A stretch of 64,000 nt of DNA from Mangifera indica (taxonomy: Eukaryota > Streptophyta > Magnoliopsida > Sapindales > Anacardiaceae), in NCBI RefSeq assembly GCF_011075055.1, contig NC_058155.1, positions 2,964,001-3,028,000 on the forward strand, given 5' to 3'. This document shows positions 13,360 to 25,038 of this stretch, piece after piece. Made by a program: the position numbers and the translations under genes. The first letter of the stretch is position 1, and each line of letters starts with the position of its first letter. The notes beneath the pieces are model-generated. The model saw nothing but the letters and a program-made list of their open reading frames with translations, searched no databases and was not told the origin of the DNA.

Positions 13360-13737
13360 GGCTTTTTGTCTTCTCAAACGAAAAACTTCGTCCAACAAAA
13401 CTTTATATCTTCCCGACTTCAATCAACACTAGTCAAAGGTTTAGGTTAGAGAAGAGAGATTGTCGGAGGGAGAGGAAAAGTTCAGAGAGAGAGAGCACCA
13501 GTGATGGCGCCGGAGTTTGAAAACTAAACTCTAGGGGAAGAATGTTATTTTTTAAAACTTGACCTAAAGGTTGAAATGGTTAGTTTTTAGGGTTTGAAAA
13601 GAAAAGGAAATAAAATTTTAAAGGGTTAGAGTTTCATTAACTTTAACCACCCATTTATGGATAAATGAAATTTTTAAAGTTAAAGGATGGAAACTTCGAA
13701 ATGCAACATACTTTGGATGGGAATAAGTCCTTTGGCC
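13360..13737. repeat. Left-truncated GGCC-terminus Mutator-like MITE
   Basis: The right end (GGGAATAAGTCCTTTGGCC, ending 13737) and about 350 bp before it match the elements at 33940-34620 and 52857-53513, including a purine-rich core and the text tagtttttagggttt. No left GGCCAAAGGAC terminus was found. The collinear site in copy B (39350-39370) lacks this sequence, so it arrived after the duplication or was lost from B. Confidence 0.65.
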
Positions 13738-14045
13738 TAACTTTTTTTAATACATGCACAATTGAGAGACATGGATCACAAAATATATTCTTATCAATGA
13801 AATTTTTCTCACCATTAAGGTTTAAAAAAGGCATTTATGTACAAAATATCTTCAACAAAAAAGTTTCAGTAGCCAAGCCTGGAAATTTTTCTCAACTAAG
13901 ACCCTAGATATAAGATTATTTTACAGCCAATTATAAGGACATCAAAACATTTTTAGTTGACCATACGTAAATAATATTTTAGGATATTAAAGAAAAATAT
14001 ATTACTCAATGAGATATTTATGCCTCACAGGATTACTTTGTTCTT

Positions 14046-14180
14046 GTTAATAATATATTTTAGGAGTATAATTAATGTCAATAATATTGTTAATAATATA
14101 ATTTAGGAATATAATTAGTTGTATATTACTATAATACAGAACTGCATTATTAGTGCCTAGTTTATAGCTAGTATTATTAT
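14046..14180 (+). repeat. Left part of the split 5' LTR of a plus-strand copia remnant
   Basis: At 14046 the alignment with copy B (39.58 kb) stops and new sequence (TTAATAATATATTTTAGG, twice in variant form) begins. The sequence to the right of the minus-strand copia (18151-18256) ends in TTTCA beside a PBS-like TGGTATCA. I read 14046-14180 plus 18151-18256 as one LTR split by a later insertion. Confidence 0.5.
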
Positions 14181-14366
14181 TGTGAAATATTAATTTGAAT
14201 AATTTCTATATATATTGATAATGAATAGGATACACTTATATATACTGTTACAATCAACTATAATTGGAAATACAATAAACTACTTTCCTATTTTGTTGAT
14301 CCTAATCCTAATATAACTTTGATTCTAATCCTAATATAATATGTACACCTCATATACAACTCAACA
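14181..14366 (-). repeat. 3' LTR of the nested minus-strand copia
   Basis: 186 bp, TGTGAAAT...AACTCAACA on the plus strand. It matches 17965-18150 along its whole length. The adjacent minus-strand purine tract CAACTTGAGAGAGAG marks it as the 3' LTR. Confidence 0.9.
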
Positions 14367-14399
14367 CTCTCTCTCAAGTTGGAGCATATAAATTATATG

Positions 14400-17300
14400 C
14401 ATCAAGCTTGATACAAATAAAATAAATATGTGGACCTTTGAGAGATTTAGTGAGAATATTCACTAGTTGGTTGTTTGACTTGACTTAACTAGTAGTAATG
14501 CAACCAAAGTGAACTTTTTCTCAAATAAAATGACAACTACTTTCTATATGTTTAGTCCTCCAGTGAAACACCGATTTATAGGTTGGTGAAGGGCAACTTG
14601 ATTATCACAAAGTAACTTTATCTATGATACTTATGCAAATTTCAACTCTTAGATCAACTGTTTCAACTAAATAAGCTCACAAGTTGCTAAGACCATTCCA
14701 TAATATTTTGCCTCTGCACTCGGTCTAGCAACAATATCTTACGTCTTACTTTTCCAAAATGTCAGGTTTCCTCCAACAAAAACACAAAAACCTGAGTGTA
14801 ACGCCATCAAATGAAGCGCCTACTCAATCGACATCAAAATATCTAACAATATGTGTATGACCGATGTTTTCATATAACAAACCTTCGTCTAGTGCACCCT
14901 TGATGTACCTCAAAATTCAAACAATTGCATCCCAATGACTATCACACAAAGATTATAGAAACTGACTAACAACACTAATAGAGAAGGAGATATTAGGTCG
15001 TGTAATGGTGAGATAATTAAACTTACCAACCAGTCTTTGGTATCTTCTAGGATCTACAAAAGGCTCTTGTCCAAGTAAGAGCTTGGAATTAGGATCCATA
15101 GAAGAGTCTATCGATTTGTAGTCTAACATCGCTATTTCTTCCAGAATATTCTATGCATGTTTTCTCTGTGAGATAATAATACCTGAGCTAGATTAAGCAA
15201 CCTCTATACCAAGGAAGTATCTCAGCAATCCCAGAACTTTTTTTCTGGTGACATATGTCTATAGAAAACAAAATAATCAAACTTATACCAAACCATACCA
15301 AACTTTTAGATGATAATACTAAAGCGTCCAAACCAGACACGAGGGATTGTTTCAATCTATATAAAGATTGACTAAATCTACATATCAAGCTAGACTCCCC
15401 CTGAGCAACAGATTTAGGCGATTGCTCCATATAGATTTCTTCTTGAAGTTCACTATGAAGAAATGCATTTTTAATATTCAATTAATCAAAGGCCATTGTT
15501 TGATGGTAGCCATAAATAAAAGCAGATGAAAGACATGTTAGCCATGGGGGAAAATGTGTCATATTAATCTAACCCATAAGTCTGTGTGTACCTTTTTACC
15601 ACCAAACATGCCTTTAATTGATCAACATAACCATTCGGACCAACCTTGATAGTATAAACCTAACGATAACCAACAATCGATTAACCTGGAGGCAATGGAA
15701 CTAATTCCCAAGTATTATTGTTATGCAATGTAATCATTTCTTCAACTATTGCTTGATGTTACTCGAGATCAGATAGCGCCTTATGAATATTGGAAGAAAT
15801 GCAAATAGAGGAAATTGTGGACACAAAATCATATGATGAGATAATCGATGATAACTAAAGAAATTATAAATTGGATGAGGGTTACAAGTGGATTGCATAC
15901 ATTTACGAATGGCAATAGGAAACTAATCATCAGGAAGCAAGACCACAGTGGTTAAGGAATCCAGAGCAAGAAGTGTATCACTAAGAGCCTTAGGAACACA
16001 ATGTAAGAGGAACATGAGTATCATCTAGAAAAGAAGGATACTATAGGACAAGTACAAACTCAAGAAGAGAAGCAATGTTAGTGATGGGAAAGATCTCGAT
16101 TATAAAGTCTTTTCCTGGTGGAGATGCAAAGAAGAAGAGAAAAGATTCAAAAATTGTAACATCAACAGATATGAAGAATTGATGTGTGACTGGAGAATAA
16201 TACCTATACTCTTTTTAAAGACACGAGTATCCTAAGAAAATAAACTTGGCAAACAGTTTATCTTGATTAGGGGAATGAATATGGACAAAACACATATAAC
16301 CAAAGACACGTAGAGGAAGACAGTATAACGGCTAATAAAGGAAGAAAATAGAATAAGGTATCTTGTTTGTAGAACTAAAGAAGGCATCCGATTAATCAAG
16401 AAAAAAAGTCTGTTTAGCATTTGCCCAAAACCAAAAAGGATCCTGATTATTAAAAACAAGGTGCGGGCAATTTCAATGACATGTTTATTGTTACACTTAG
16501 CAACCCTATTTTGTTGTGAGGTGTAAGCACAAAATTATTGATGAAGGATTCCCTGGGAAGACATGAATATAATAAAAGGGGTAGAAAACATTCGTGAGCA
16601 GTGCCACTTCTCAACACAGTATCAAATTGTGTCTTAATTTCAGCACAAAATGATTCAAATATAAAATATAACTTTGAATGATATTTCATTAAAAATAACC
16701 TAGTGCAACAAGAATAATCATTAATAGATGTGACAAAGCACTAACAACCCAAAATAGAAGAGACACGACATAGACCCCACAAATCAAAATGGACTAACTC
16801 AAAAAAGGATGCAACCCATTTGTTGCCATGCTTTAGAAATAAACTATGGGAATGTTTTCCAAACTGAGATGACTCACAACTTAAAGACTTTAAATTAGAT
16901 AGACCTAGTATCAGTTTTTGAAACTTTAGTAAACTGAGGTGACCCAAATGATTATGAGCTAAAGACTCAGAGACGGTGCATGTTATAGGAACAGAAGATA
17001 AATTGAGATAATAGAGGTCTTGTGACTCACGTCTAATAGACATAAGGTTAAAAGGATAATTGAGAACATAAAGAACAAAGTCTAATGGCAATGAGGAAAT
17101 TGGATGAGTACAACCTACTGCTTTAGCAACTATTTTCAACCCATTAGCTAAAGTAACTAATGGCAAAGATATAACATTAGTAAAATGAGATAACAAGCGA
17201 GGGTTACCAAAAATATGATCAGAAGCACTAGAATCAAAGACCTAAGGCCTTAGACCAGAAAACTAAGACATGCAATTGAATTACCCGAGTGAGTAATGGA
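14400..17300 (-). pseudogene. Decayed copia pol (protease/integrase/RT)
   Basis: At 17196-16741 the translation shows the GAG-pre-integrase and integrase start (SLAHNHLGHLSLLKFQKLI, SCESSQFGKHSHS, FELVHFDLWGLCRVSS). Integrase debris follows at 16689-16232 in other frames. At 15481-15188 is the RT text MNIKNAFLHSELQEEIYMEQ followed by SLYRLKQS. Stops and frameshifts are frequent throughout, so no product is expected. The YVDD block and a clean RNase H were not found. Confidence 0.85.
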
Positions 17301-17952
17301 AACAACAACTGAGGAAAATTGCTTATTAGCCTGATACCCGAGATATTCTTCATAATCAATACCAGTAAAAGTTAAGGATGACTGTGTCTATCCTGATTTA
17401 GAGTCAGATCCTTCAAAAGACATGGTTGAGTTAAAGTTACACGAATTAGAGTCAGATCAAACAGGTTTAAAATATGCTTCAATCGACTCAGAGAGGACTA
17501 GAAACTAAATAGGAACAAAAATCCAATGAAAATCAATCTTTTTTTGACGATGGTGATAATGTGTCCAACGACGGAAGGTGACGAAGTTTTAGGGTTTTGT
17601 TTGTTGGTGTCTTCTGAGTGTACTAGTGCGAGCGGTAAGGAATCACTCTATCAAGAGACAAAGATTAGTGTAGGAAGCCATTAGGAAATCAAGTAGTGCA
17701 TGCAACGGTTAACGATGATAGTCTTCTAGGGTTTTTCTAACAAGAGAGAGACAATCAAGCAGGTGTTTTTAGACTTTTGATTCAATACTGAAGGAGGGAG
17801 ATCGAGTTTCATCAAAAATCATGGAATATCAACATTGAAAAAGAAGACCTTCGTGATGATGGCCAAAAAAGATAACCCAAGCATAGAGAAAGGAGACTAA
17901 TTGATTGAAAGGGGATTGCTTTAAACTGATAGGTTGGTGAAAGGTTTTTTCA

Positions 17953-17964
17953 GCTTTGATACCA
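17953..17964 (-). promoter_or_regulatory. PBS of the nested minus-strand copia
   Basis: The minus strand reads TGGTATCAAAGC, one base from the initiator Met-tRNA PBS, directly abutting the LTR end at 17965. Confidence 0.85.
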
Positions 17965-18150
17965 TGTAAATATCAGTTTGAATAATTTTTTTTGTACATT
18001 GATAATGACTAGGGTACACCTATATATGCTCTTACAACCAACTATAATTGGAAATACAATAAACTACTTTCTTATTTTTTAGATCATAATCCTAATACAG
18101 CTTTGATTTTAATCCTAATATGATTTGTATGCCTCATATACAACTTAACA
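17965..18150 (-). repeat. 5' LTR of the nested minus-strand copia
   Basis: 186 bp, TGTAAATATCAG...CAACTTAACA on the plus strand, the same length as the partner LTR at 14181-14366. Confidence 0.9.
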
Positions 18151-20660
18151 ATTTCTTTCTTACTTTAGTTGTTTCCTACTTTATGAGTCCTGCACATGTG
18201 TATATATCTACACATATAAATGAAAAAGATATCATGTTCTATTTTTCCAAATTTCATGGTATCAAAAAAGTTCAACTCTAACCCTAGTTGCTTCATTTCT
18301 CGTCTTTGCCTAGTTTGTTTATTGTGAGGGTAGATCAATCCCTTCTTGTGTGATTGATCACTTGTGCCTCTGAATTTGAAGGTGCGTGCCATTGTTTTTT
18401 TTTTTTTTCTCATTTCTTTTTGGTGATTAAAGATGGTAAATAATATGTTTACTTTGATCTTCGTGCCTCTATTGGCATAATTGTGAAATTTAATAGAAGA
18501 ACTTATGCACTTTGGTCCTAAGCTTTCTATACTTTTTTGGATTCCCAAGGTCACAAACATCATCCTTTTGATAATATGCCTAATTCTAAGGATTTCAAAT
18601 ATGTAACATGGCGTCAGTCTGATACGAACCTGGTAGTCCCTGCAGGTTTTTCCAGTAGACTCTACAGGAGTGATGCTTCTCAACAGCAAGACCAGCACAA
18701 CACCGCTAAAACTTACACCTGAAGCAACCCAGTTCCAGTATGCAGTAGAGTCCAAGATTGATTTTCGCCACACAATTGAAAAATAGAATGTATTAAACTT
18801 AGAGAAACTGATTAACTATCACAATGGCAAAATATTTGTATTGATTCAATTACTGCAATGGATACACTGTTCATCTACAGTTGCAAATCATTTACATTAA
18901 TCCTTCCTCTGTTCACTAACAAGAACATAACCAAAAGTACACACAAATCAATCCCTTCCAGTTCCTTTCCCCGAGAGGCTACCTCTCCCTGCTCTTCTCT
19001 TTCTTCTTAATTGTTCGCCTCCATTTCTTTCCTCCTCTCCTTTTATATCAAGCTCCTCAATGTTGCTTTCCCGCTCTTCACTTGCCACATCAGCTTTGGG
19101 TGCCTTTATGGTTTCCTCTGGCTTCTGGTGCACGCTTGCTGTTTTTGTTTTCAGCTGAAGTTGGCCTATGGCTTCTGCTCCAGTCTGTTGGTCTCCAGGG
19201 CCCTCTCTTGCTGTCCCTTTCTTCTCGCTTTTATTCCTTACATAGACCCTTGCTCTAACACAGTCTAATTGTGCAATCAAGACATGGATGTTAAATGCCT
19301 TGGAGCCTACGATTGTTGCCTTTGTTGATTTAGGATTTCATCAAAGAGATGTTTTCTAATAATGGTGCCAACTCTCATATCTTCTCTTTGCTCGAATAAC
19401 TTATTAATAACAAGCAAGGGGAGAAGAATTTGCAAAATGTTTTGTTACACATAGAGGGATCATCAATGAATTTTGTCAACTTCAACCTTTCTTTACAGAT
19501 TTAGAGACTTAAAAGAGACAATAGGGAGACCTATTTGTATGTGGTTTTTTTATGAATCTAAATGAACAATATATTACTATTAGGAGTCAGTTGCATAGGG
19601 AAACCGTCATGCCTACACTTCAATCTGTGTTCTCCTGCCTACAGTCTGCTTTTTTAACCTTGTGTTCTCTTAGTATGGATCTTAAGCATTTCACCATGGT
19701 TGCATGTGACAGTGGCAAAGGTAAAAAGAGTGATCAGTTATGTGATTTTTGTGGTAAATGAGGGCACATTGCAGATCGATGTTAGGATAAGCATGGCAAA
19801 TCTAAATAGGCTATCAAAGGTAATAAGTCATCTAATATCCTTAAGGCAGTGGTTGTTACTCTTTCTTCTAGTGAACCTAATTCTGAAACCTTTGGTTCTA
19901 GTCCTAAAGATGTTTACAAATCTCTAAGGAAGAGTATAAAAGGCAACTTCACTCTCAATAGAAAACTACTGCCTCTCTTGTCTTTTAGTAGGGTACTAGG
20001 GCGTTTCTCTGATAATTCCTAGTTAATTGATTCAGGTGCGTTAGTTCATATAACAAGTAACCTGTATCAATTCAAAAGTTTTACACCTTATCAGTCTTTT
20101 TCTCTTGTTACTGTTATTGATGGTTATGTTTCTATAGCATTTGGTTTTGGTACCATTAATGCCTCCTAACTTGTTCTTAATCGAGTCTTACATGTTTCAA
20201 AATTATCATTTAACCTCCTTTTTGTTAATCAACTTGCCAAATCTTTGAATTGTTTTATGATTTTCTTCCCAACTCATTATGTTTTATAGGATCTACAGAC
20301 GATTACGATGATTGGACACGACTTTAAGTTAGGGGAGTTTATTACCTTAATCTTAGTTCTGTGCCTCCTGTTGCTACTGTTGGGAGTGTGTCCCCTTATA
20401 ATTGGCACTGCTATTTGGGTCATCCTTCTATTTCCAATTTAAAAAAGGTTTTGTCCTTTAGTGAGCCTATTTTTAAAATAAATTGTGATGCATGTCAATT
20501 AGGAAAACATCACAAAACTTCTTTTCCTTCTAAAGAAAGTCAAAGTTTGTATCCTTTTGATTTAGTACATTTGGATATATACAATCTCTTGTTACTATGT
20601 CAGGCCATCAATATTTTATTACCTTTGTGGCAGAATAAAATAAAAAGATCATATGCATCG
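18151..20660 (+). pseudogene. Decayed plus-strand copia: LTR end, PBS, gag and pol start
   Basis: A PBS-like TGGTATCAAAAAAG at 18256-18269 follows the end of an LTR. Gag begins near 18430 (plus) and is interrupted by a solo LTR at 18620-19260. It resumes after 19261 and shows NLNEQYITIRSQLHRE, then the zinc knuckle CDFCGK*GHIADRC*DKHGK at about 19741-19800, with two in-frame stops. Protease and pre-integrase follow: WHCYLGHPSISNLKKVLS and CDACQLGKHHKTSFPS, then PFDLVHLDIY up to about 20590. No RT or RNase H follows, so the 3' part is deleted. Homology with copy B resumes near 20760. Confidence 0.85.
18620..19260 (-). mobile_element. Solo LTR inside the copia gag
   Basis: A 641-bp block running TGATACGAACC...GCTCTAACA with a perfect 5-bp target duplication, CAGTC at 18615-18619 and 19261-19265. 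Gag-like sequence is contiguous across it. A TATAAAA box on the minus strand (19041-19047, within GATATAAAAGGAGAGG) indicates minus orientation. The 110-codon open frame at 18948-19280 lies mostly in this LTR and is not regarded as a gene. Confidence 0.85.
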
Positions 20661-21089
20661 ATATGAAAGATATGAAATAAACACTCAATTATACGATGAC
20701 ACATCATTTGTGTATTTAAACTGTATACAAAAAATGTGCACATATAACATTGTCCATTATATATTGCACATACAAGACATTGGGTCTTGAATTAGTTATA
20801 AAGTAGTTTAAAAGATCTTTTAAAATAAAATATGCATGTATATAAAGATACTACATTAATCATGGTAGCACTAATAACATTGTTAATCATGAATTAAAAG
20901 TTTGCATCCTACTTAATATGAAACAGATATTTCCTAAGTCATATGAACATGTATAAATGATATTTGAGATAAGATGAAACTATATCAGAAATAAGTCATA
21001 AGCATAAAAAAATAAGAATATACTGTAAAGATGGAAAGAGCATTTCTTAATTATATGCAGTGGAGAAGGTATATATCTTATTTAATTAC
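20661..21089. other. Intergenic or intronic sequence, collinear with 39.88-40.24 kb
   Basis: From about 20760 the sequence matches copy B (attgggtcttgaattagtta at 20780 and 39899). This marks the right edge of the nested copia block. No gene recognised. If the exons on either side belong to one transcript, this is intron. Confidence 0.55.
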
Positions 21090-21557
21090 CTCGAGCTGGA
21101 TTCTCCTTTACAGGAATTTGAAGATGTTAATCTCTTATTAGAGCGCGGTTCCTCTTCATCGATGACGATACATTTGGATAAAACCCCAGAAAATGGAGGC
21201 GTTAAAGCACCAAGAGAGCCTCTATAATTGCCCATCCACCCTATAGGTGCACCAATCCTCGGCTCAAATGCGAATGGCTGAGGATACATCAGAGGAAGGA
21301 CATCACCAATGCCTGGCCCAAAAGCATGTCTAACTTTCCCCATCATACCTGTTCCACCCACTGCCCCAGGTTCCCTATTCCCTCTTCTGTAAACACCATC
21401 ACCACCAGCATGACTTGGCTGCAAAATACTCCTTTCAGCAACACCCCCAGCACAAACACCACCTCCATTATTATTACGACTATTTACAATGTTATTGCTC
21501 ACAACTTGCTCTATTGCTTTACTCATCACCATACTTTTTCCCAACTGAAAATTCTCC
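21090..21557 (-). CDS. Putative TNL-A C-terminal extension exon (Asn/Gly-rich, SIM-like)
   Basis: Exon-like open block of 468 nt. Acceptor ACTGTAG precedes 21557, and the donor CGAG|GTAATT follows 21090. It starts one base into a codon and ends two bases into the next, so it fits in frame after the TNL-A C-JID exon (which ends AG, phase 2) and preserves phase for the following exon. Encoded features: SKAIEQVV helix-like start, an Asn/Gly-rich stretch (NNNGGGVCAGG), PLMYPQPFAF, GWMGNYRGSLGALTPPFSG, and CIVIDEEE, a SUMO-interaction-like motif. The last 15 residues (SSNSCKGESSS) match the end of the C-JID exon. The copy-B partner at 40242-40769 is open too and differs by a whole-codon 60-nt indel. 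I do not recognise the family. If the intron is not spliced, the frame stops at TAA directly after the donor. Confidence 0.55.
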
Positions 21558-22656
21558 CTACAGTCAAATTTTCAAAAGAAAGAACTAACATTATTGAAAA
21601 TATACTCTCTAGTCAGAATATTTTGCCGGAAATCTGTCCACACAAACTTACCGAAAACTTAAATATTGATGTAACTAATTTAGAAGAGAAGATTAATGGA
21701 ATAATAATGACACTTTTCAATTGAACTTTATTAAAGTAAAGGGAAAAATAGGATATCATCATGTTGGGATTATTTGATAAATGTAATACATTTGTTCTAA
21801 TTTAGACAACTTACTGCAATTAAAGATTCACTATATAATCAATTTTCCAGAGACTCTGAAAGAAATACCTCATATTACAATAGGTTTTGACAAATAGACC
21901 ACAGATTTTGTTTTTTAAGATTTAAAAATATATAATTACAACAATAGTGCAGTATTGATAGCTTCCAAATTTTTTAGGAGATTGTCATAGCCTTCCCCCC
22001 AGGTTTTCAAATTTATCATAAATATTATAACTTTTGCACTTCCTAGCATAGATTACTCTCAAAATTTGAAAAATTAACATTGATGCCCCCTTGCATTATC
22101 AAATGGGACCTCAAAGTTTAAAAAAATTATCATAAAAGACTCCTTTATACTAACCTTGTCACATTGCCATTATGTTTGCATAACAATTTTCTTCTAAGAC
22201 TAAAGTTACCACAAATGACAACATAATGAAATTAAGGCAAGGGATATCCATGACATAATCTCAAAATTTGAGTAGTCTATGATAAAAAGTGTGAAAGTTG
22301 TCATCCAACTGATAAATTTGGAAAACTTAAGGGTAGTTTAAATATTTTGCCTACATTTTTGCCTATTTGTAGTTTATTTAATTATTTAATTCTAATGTAC
22401 TTGAATTAGTTATAAAGTTGTTTAAAAAATAAGCATGTACATCAACGTTGCCAAATAGAAAAGAATCACAAGTTAGCTCATGGTGGTCAGTAATAATAGC
22501 ATGACTCATTACTTAGAATTTGAATTTTACTAGATATGAAAGTTAGATATCATAAGTCATGAACATACCAATATATACAGTAATTGGGATCAAATGAAAA
22601 CCATAAGCTTGGAAATAGAGTATATATAGAGAGCATTACTTAATCAGATCAATTAC
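21558..22656 (-). other. Intron or spacer between C-JID exon and extension exon
   Basis: AT-rich, no coding signal. Bases 21604-21845 match the reverse complement of 40890-41127 in copy B, so this block has been inverted in one copy. Sequence just below 22656 resembles that below 21089, so the exon end and its downstream intron were duplicated in tandem. Confidence 0.6.
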
Positions 22657-23126
22657 CTTGAGCTGGGTTCACCCTTAAAGAAATTTGAAGCTTCCAGTCT
22701 CCGGGAAAGTGATTCAAACTCTTGAGCGAACAATAAATGGATCCCGCACTTCTTTATAAACAAAGAACACGTGAAATCAAAGAAGGCCTTCATATTGCAA
22801 GTGAATTTTCCAGAAAGACCGCAATTATACCCCATAATTATGTGATCTGAGTTAATAGAGCCGAGTCCATCAACTGAAATTTCTTTCACACAAATTGTCA
22901 TATTAACACGGTTGAATTTATAACACAGTTTATACTGAAAACTATTCATATGGTAGCCAGTGTGACCGTCAATTCCTACAATGGCGCAAAATACAAACCC
23001 CAAACACTTATGATTCAACGAACGTTGTGGTAGTGCTATATGAGATCCACTACTTTGAATACCAAAGAACCCTGGAATCTCACTTCCAGGGAAACAAATA
23101 TGACCTTCTGGACAGCCAACTCTCCA
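22657..23126 (-). CDS. TNL-A exon 5: C-JID (post-LRR) domain
   Basis: Acceptor TTATGGTGCAG before 23126, donor CTCAAG|GTAATT after 22657, 470 nt, open. The C-JID signature is clear: CFPGSEIPGFFGIQSSGSHI followed by LNHKCLGFVFCAIV. C-JID is the jelly-roll domain that helps TNLs such as RPP1 and Roq1 bind effectors. It ends in phase 2 with FFKGEPSS. If the donor is ignored, the frame stops immediately (R, then TAA), so this exon can act either as last exon or as internal exon. Confidence 0.85.
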
Positions 23127-23229
23127 CTGCACCATAAAATTAAAAATGTTAATTTAACATCATGTTTTTCTTAAGAGAAAACAAAAGTGAAATCATATGA
23201 GACTCTGAATATGCGAGACTGAAAAATAC

Positions 23230-24465
23230 CTTTGCTTCTTCATGCCAGAAAGCTCTATCTGAATAATTATCAACCAAAGCATCATCCAAAATGTTTCTGA
23301 TCTCTTTCCAATCCACATTCAAGCAGCTGGTGAAACTAAGTAAGTATCCATAAGATGGAATTATGAAACCTGATAATGTTTTCAGCAATTCACAACCCTC
23401 TGCCTCTAGATTTTGCATCTTACACGGCAGCTTTGGTAAGTATTGAAGCCTATTACAAAACTTTATGTTGAGGATAGACAGCTTGGAGAGGTTCATGATG
23501 CTTGTAGGTAAGGTCTCAAAATTATTTCCGGCTAATTCTAAGAACTTAAGAGAGGACAATTGGCCAAAGTTATGGGGCAACTCTGAGAGATTGCAGTGAT
23601 TCAAATTTATTCTCTCTAAAAGAAGGCAACCTGATGAAATAGGTGATAGCATACGTGTCAGCCCTTGACTCTTACATCTCTCCAAAGATAAATCATGAAG
23701 GTTTTTCAAACGTCCTATAGACGAAGGTACTTCTCTCAAATCATTTGCTACTAGCACTTTCAAACTTTCTAAATTTCCTATGTCTTCAGGCAATCTATGA
23801 ATTTTCGAACAACCAGAGATAAAAAGATATTTCAGAGACTTCAATTTAAAAATGTCATTTGGAAGACTTTTAAGGCTTGAACAATTTCTAAGACTCAATC
23901 TTATCAGAGATGATACTTTCCCAATCGATGGAGACAATTCTTTTATTGCAGTTTCATCTAAATATAACTCTAGGATATTAGATGGGATCTCTGGAACAAT
24001 CTTTAGATTTGACAAACCAGAGAGATCAAGCTGTTGAAGAGATGTCAAATTACAAACACTGCTTGGAAGACTTTCAAGGCTTAAACAGTTCTTAAGATTC
24101 AGTTCAACTAGCCGCGAAGGACTTTCTATGGAAGAAGACAACCTTTTTATTGCTGTTCCATCCAAACACAATCTTTCCATATTACATGATATCCTTGGAG
24201 CTATGTTGAGCTTAGAACAGTCAGAGAGAATAACAACTCTTAAGGACTTTGATTGAATGCCAATTGGAAGGCTGACAAGGCTCTTGCAATTTCTTAGATT
24301 CAAATTAACAAGTTTATCAAGATTCTGAGATGGAGGAGTGATCTCAAACAAATGTTTGCAACCTTCTCAAATCAAGCTCTCTAGATTTTGAGCCTCTGAG
24401 AGGTCTGGAACTCTAAAAAGATTATCTGAGTTACTCAGATCAATGTATTTTAAAGGAGCAAGGTC
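23230..24465 (-). pseudogene. TNL-A exon 4: LRR region with early TGA
   Basis: 1236 nt (412 codons) between acceptor TGTTACAG and donor AAAG|GTATTT. It encodes about a dozen plant TIR-type LRRs (LVNLNLRNCKSLVSLP, LQQLDLSGLSNLKIVPEIP, LDETAIKELSPSIG, ...). About 32 codons in, TGA at 24369-24367 replaces the Leu codon seen in the paralogues, after which the frame stays open to the exon end. The lesion sits before nearly all LRRs. Confidence 0.9.
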
Positions 24466-24557
24466 CTGTAACAGAAAAGGAAATGACCGATACAAATTAG
24501 AAAATACAATTTTTAAAATTTTATGATAAGAGATTTTCATATGAAATCAACATAAAC

Positions 24558-24857
24558 CTGGATACCCATCCAAAGTTGTTCAAGATTGCTGTTACACATC
24601 TTCAATACAACAAGGTTCTCAGGACAAAATTTCTTAGGCAACAATAGGAAGGGGTAATGAACCCAGCAGAGGCATCTTAACTCTGAGAAATCAAATTCAA
24701 TGTTGTCAAAACCATGAACCTTATTGTTGCATCTCGAATATAAGATATTTACTATCAAGACGTTTAGATTAGCCATGTCTGAAAAAGCATGAGGATTTAA
24801 ATGTATCTCTCTCATTTTAACCATATCGAAGAGCATGCCTCTTATTTTATCGGTTCC
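24558..24857 (-). CDS. TNL-A exon 3: linker / first LRR
   Basis: 300 nt, acceptor TTGATTGTAG, donor ATCCAG|GTTTATG, phase 0 at both ends. Encodes GTDKIRGMLFDM (the conserved TNL segment after NB-ARC), then EIHLNPHAFSDMANLNVL, LRCLCW and NLVVLKMCNSNLEQLW, the usual start of the TNL LRR. Open throughout. Confidence 0.88.
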
Positions 24858-25038
24858 CTACAATCAAAATCAAAAGATCAGTTAACAGTACAATAACCGG
24901 ATGTACATCCCAAACCCAAAACCCCACATGAACTTTCTATATGGAAAAAATGAAAAAAATAGTCTCCTAGTTCAAATATTTCAAGATATCCCATGCATTA
25001 TAAAATATAAATTAAAAGTTAATCCCATGTATACTTAC

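Larger units (their letters stand above)
8080..13900. repeat. Segmental duplication, copy A flank
   Basis: Collinear with 36400-39450. Matching blocks include 8085-8260 with 36405-36640, 8380-8470 with 36745-36835, 11400-11710 with 36935-37230, 11740-12250 with 37300-37750, 13070-13290 with 39150-39350, and 13840-13900 with 39370-39420. Copy A contains about 2.9 kb (8.48-11.39 kb) not found in copy B, plus a MITE near 13.4-13.7 kb. Both copies lie downstream of a minus-strand TNL, so the flank was copied together with the gene. Confidence 0.85.
14181..18150 (-). mobile_element. Old Ty1/copia element, minus strand, nested
   Basis: Two 186-bp LTRs (14181-14366 and 17965-18150) bound 3.6 kb of decayed pol. 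Both LTRs run TG...CA and are about 85% alike by eye, so this insertion is much older than the copia at 27-33.6 kb. A PBS (17953-17964) abuts the upper LTR and a purine tract abuts the lower one (14367-14382). Flanking 5-mers ATTAT and ATTTC agree at only three of five bases, so a target duplication is weak. No gag was recognised, so the internal region is deleted. Confidence 0.9.

Noticed and set aside
18948..19280. 110-codon minus-strand frame, rich in charged residues
   Set aside because: It starts outside and runs almost wholly inside the solo LTR bounded by CAGTC duplications, downstream of the LTR TATA box. Composition alone does not support a gene.
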